This document shows positions 6,518 through 6,994 of a stretch of DNA of 6,994 bases, piece after piece. The notes under the pieces were generated by a model. The model worked only from the letters and a program-made list of their open reading frames with translations. It did no database searches and was not told the origin of the DNA. Each line of letters begins with the position of its first letter. Within the stretch, counting starts at the first letter, position 1. A program made the translations under genes and the position numbers. This stretch comes from CAYZHV01 sp964478055 (GTDB lineage Bacteria; Spirochaetota; Spirochaetia; DSM-27196; Alkalispirochaetaceae): NCBI GenBank assembly GCA_964478055.1, contig CAYZHV010000208.1, positions 1 to 6,994 of the forward strand. Reading direction: 5' to 3'.

Positions 6518-6549
6518 CGGGGGCTGAAAGGGCCGTTGGCTCTTCCCCG
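6518..6549 (+). promoter_or_regulatory. Stem-loop in the 5' leader of the porin-like gene
   Basis: CGGGG (6518-6522) pairs with CCCCG (6545-6549); then, after a 5-base bulge (6523-6527), AAGGGCC (6528-6534) pairs with GGCTCTT (6538-6544) around a GTT loop. That is 12 pairs, one of them G-U. There is no T-run after it, so it is not a terminator. It ends 8 bases before the Shine-Dalgarno sequence and may stabilise the mRNA or affect translation. Confidence 0.55.
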
Positions 6550-6557
6550 AAGCTACT

Positions 6558-6564
6558 GAGGAGG
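6558..6564 (+). promoter_or_regulatory. Strong ribosome binding site of the porin-like gene
   Basis: GAGGAGG is followed by 7 bases and the ATG at 6572, which is near-ideal spacing. It supports both the start and high expression. Confidence 0.88.
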
Positions 6565-6571
6565 AATCCAC

Positions 6572-6994
6572 ATGCGAAAAGTATCTCTCCTTATTGCTGC
6601 GCTCCTACTGGTTAGCGTTGGTGCTTTCGCTCAGACGGTCGACTCGACTGTTGAAGCAGAAGTATCCGCGGCCTTTGGTGTACAGCTCGATGAGATGACC
6701 ACCGGAATTTCGAACGANNNNNNNNNNCCTCAAAGTATCCGTCGCTGCCGACGGCGTTGAAGACCTGAGCGGAACCGACGAGGGCGGCGGCCAGATGGTC
6801 GACTTCTCTTGGGGCGACGTAGAGGGCCGACTCGTACTCGGTGCTGCCTACATCGAGCTCGGGAACGACAACGTAACCCGCTCAGCCGACGAAGCAAGCA
6901 ACCCTGTTAAGATCAACCAGTCTATTGTAACGGTCGACGGAGCACTTAAGTTCGTCGGTGCTGCTGCCGACTTCAACGGCGACGGCCTTAAACG
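6572..6994 (+). CDS. Exported porin-like outer-membrane protein, 3' partial, split by an assembly gap
   Basis: Residues 1-20 form a clear Sec signal peptide: MRK, a hydrophobic core, then AFA before Gln21 as the cleavage site. No Cys is at the cleavage site, so it is not a lipoprotein. The mature start (VEAEVSAAFGVQLDEMTTG) resembles the first strand of Gram-negative porins, whose early strands alternate polar and hydrophobic residues and end near a TGxxN turn. At 6718-6727 there are 10 N. The literal frame then stops at TGA 6758-6760, but the next frame, from 6729 (LKVSVAADGVEDLSG), stays open to the window edge with similar composition (DFSWGDVEGRLVLGAAYIELG). I read this as one gene with a wrongly sized gap, not a short gene or pseudogene. 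The strong promoter, leader hairpin and ribosome binding site suggest an abundant protein. Porin function is inferred from pattern alone; another surface beta-protein is possible. Confidence 0.72.
6718..6727. other. Assembly gap (10 N)
   Basis: Ten undetermined bases lie within the porin-like gene. The coding frames either side differ by one, so 10 is unlikely to be the true length; a multiple of three is needed to join them. Confidence 0.97.

Overview
This window looks like part of a draft genome of a GC-rich, double-membraned, probably free-living spirochaete. The main clue is the first gene. It has the layout of the spirochaete periplasmic flagellar collar protein FlcA: a long acidic cytoplasmic arm, one membrane segment and a tetratricopeptide (TPR) C-terminus. 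The last gene, an exported porin-like protein, fits an organism with an outer membrane. A run of 10 N at 6718-6727 marks an assembly gap. The spirochaete assignment is inference from these proteins; no rRNA or other taxonomic marker is present.

The layout alternates in direction: flcA-like (+, open at the left edge, ends 2877), ilvE (-, 3968 to 2874), manC (+, 4052 to 5296), an unrecognised coiled-coil-rich protein (-, 6297 to 5293), and a porin-like protein (+, 6572, running off the right edge). There is no operon inside the window. The two convergent junctions are identical in form: both gene pairs end in a shared CTAA, so each pair overlaps by 4 bases and has no intergenic room for a terminator. 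The two divergent regions carry the readable regulation. At 3969-4051 there is a good sigma-70-type promoter and ribosome binding site for ilvE, which moves its start to 3968. At 6298-6571 there is a near-perfect promoter with an extended -10 for the porin-like gene, an imperfect inverted repeat upstream of it, and a strong hairpin in the predicted leader. A weaker promoter candidate serves the minus-strand gene.

The genes do unrelated jobs: flagellar motor architecture (FlcA-like), branched-chain amino acid metabolism (IlvE), GDP-mannose supply for surface glycans (ManC), an unknown intracellular function, and an envelope protein. I see no new multi-gene system. The most unusual points are a run of 284 codons without a single basic residue in the FlcA-like arm, a Ser/Gly/His repeat insert in ManC, the twin CTAA convergent overlaps, and the structured leader of the porin-like gene. 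Two apparent starts or ends are misleading: the GTG at 742 is not the start of the first gene, and the TGA at 6758 is not the end of the last one.
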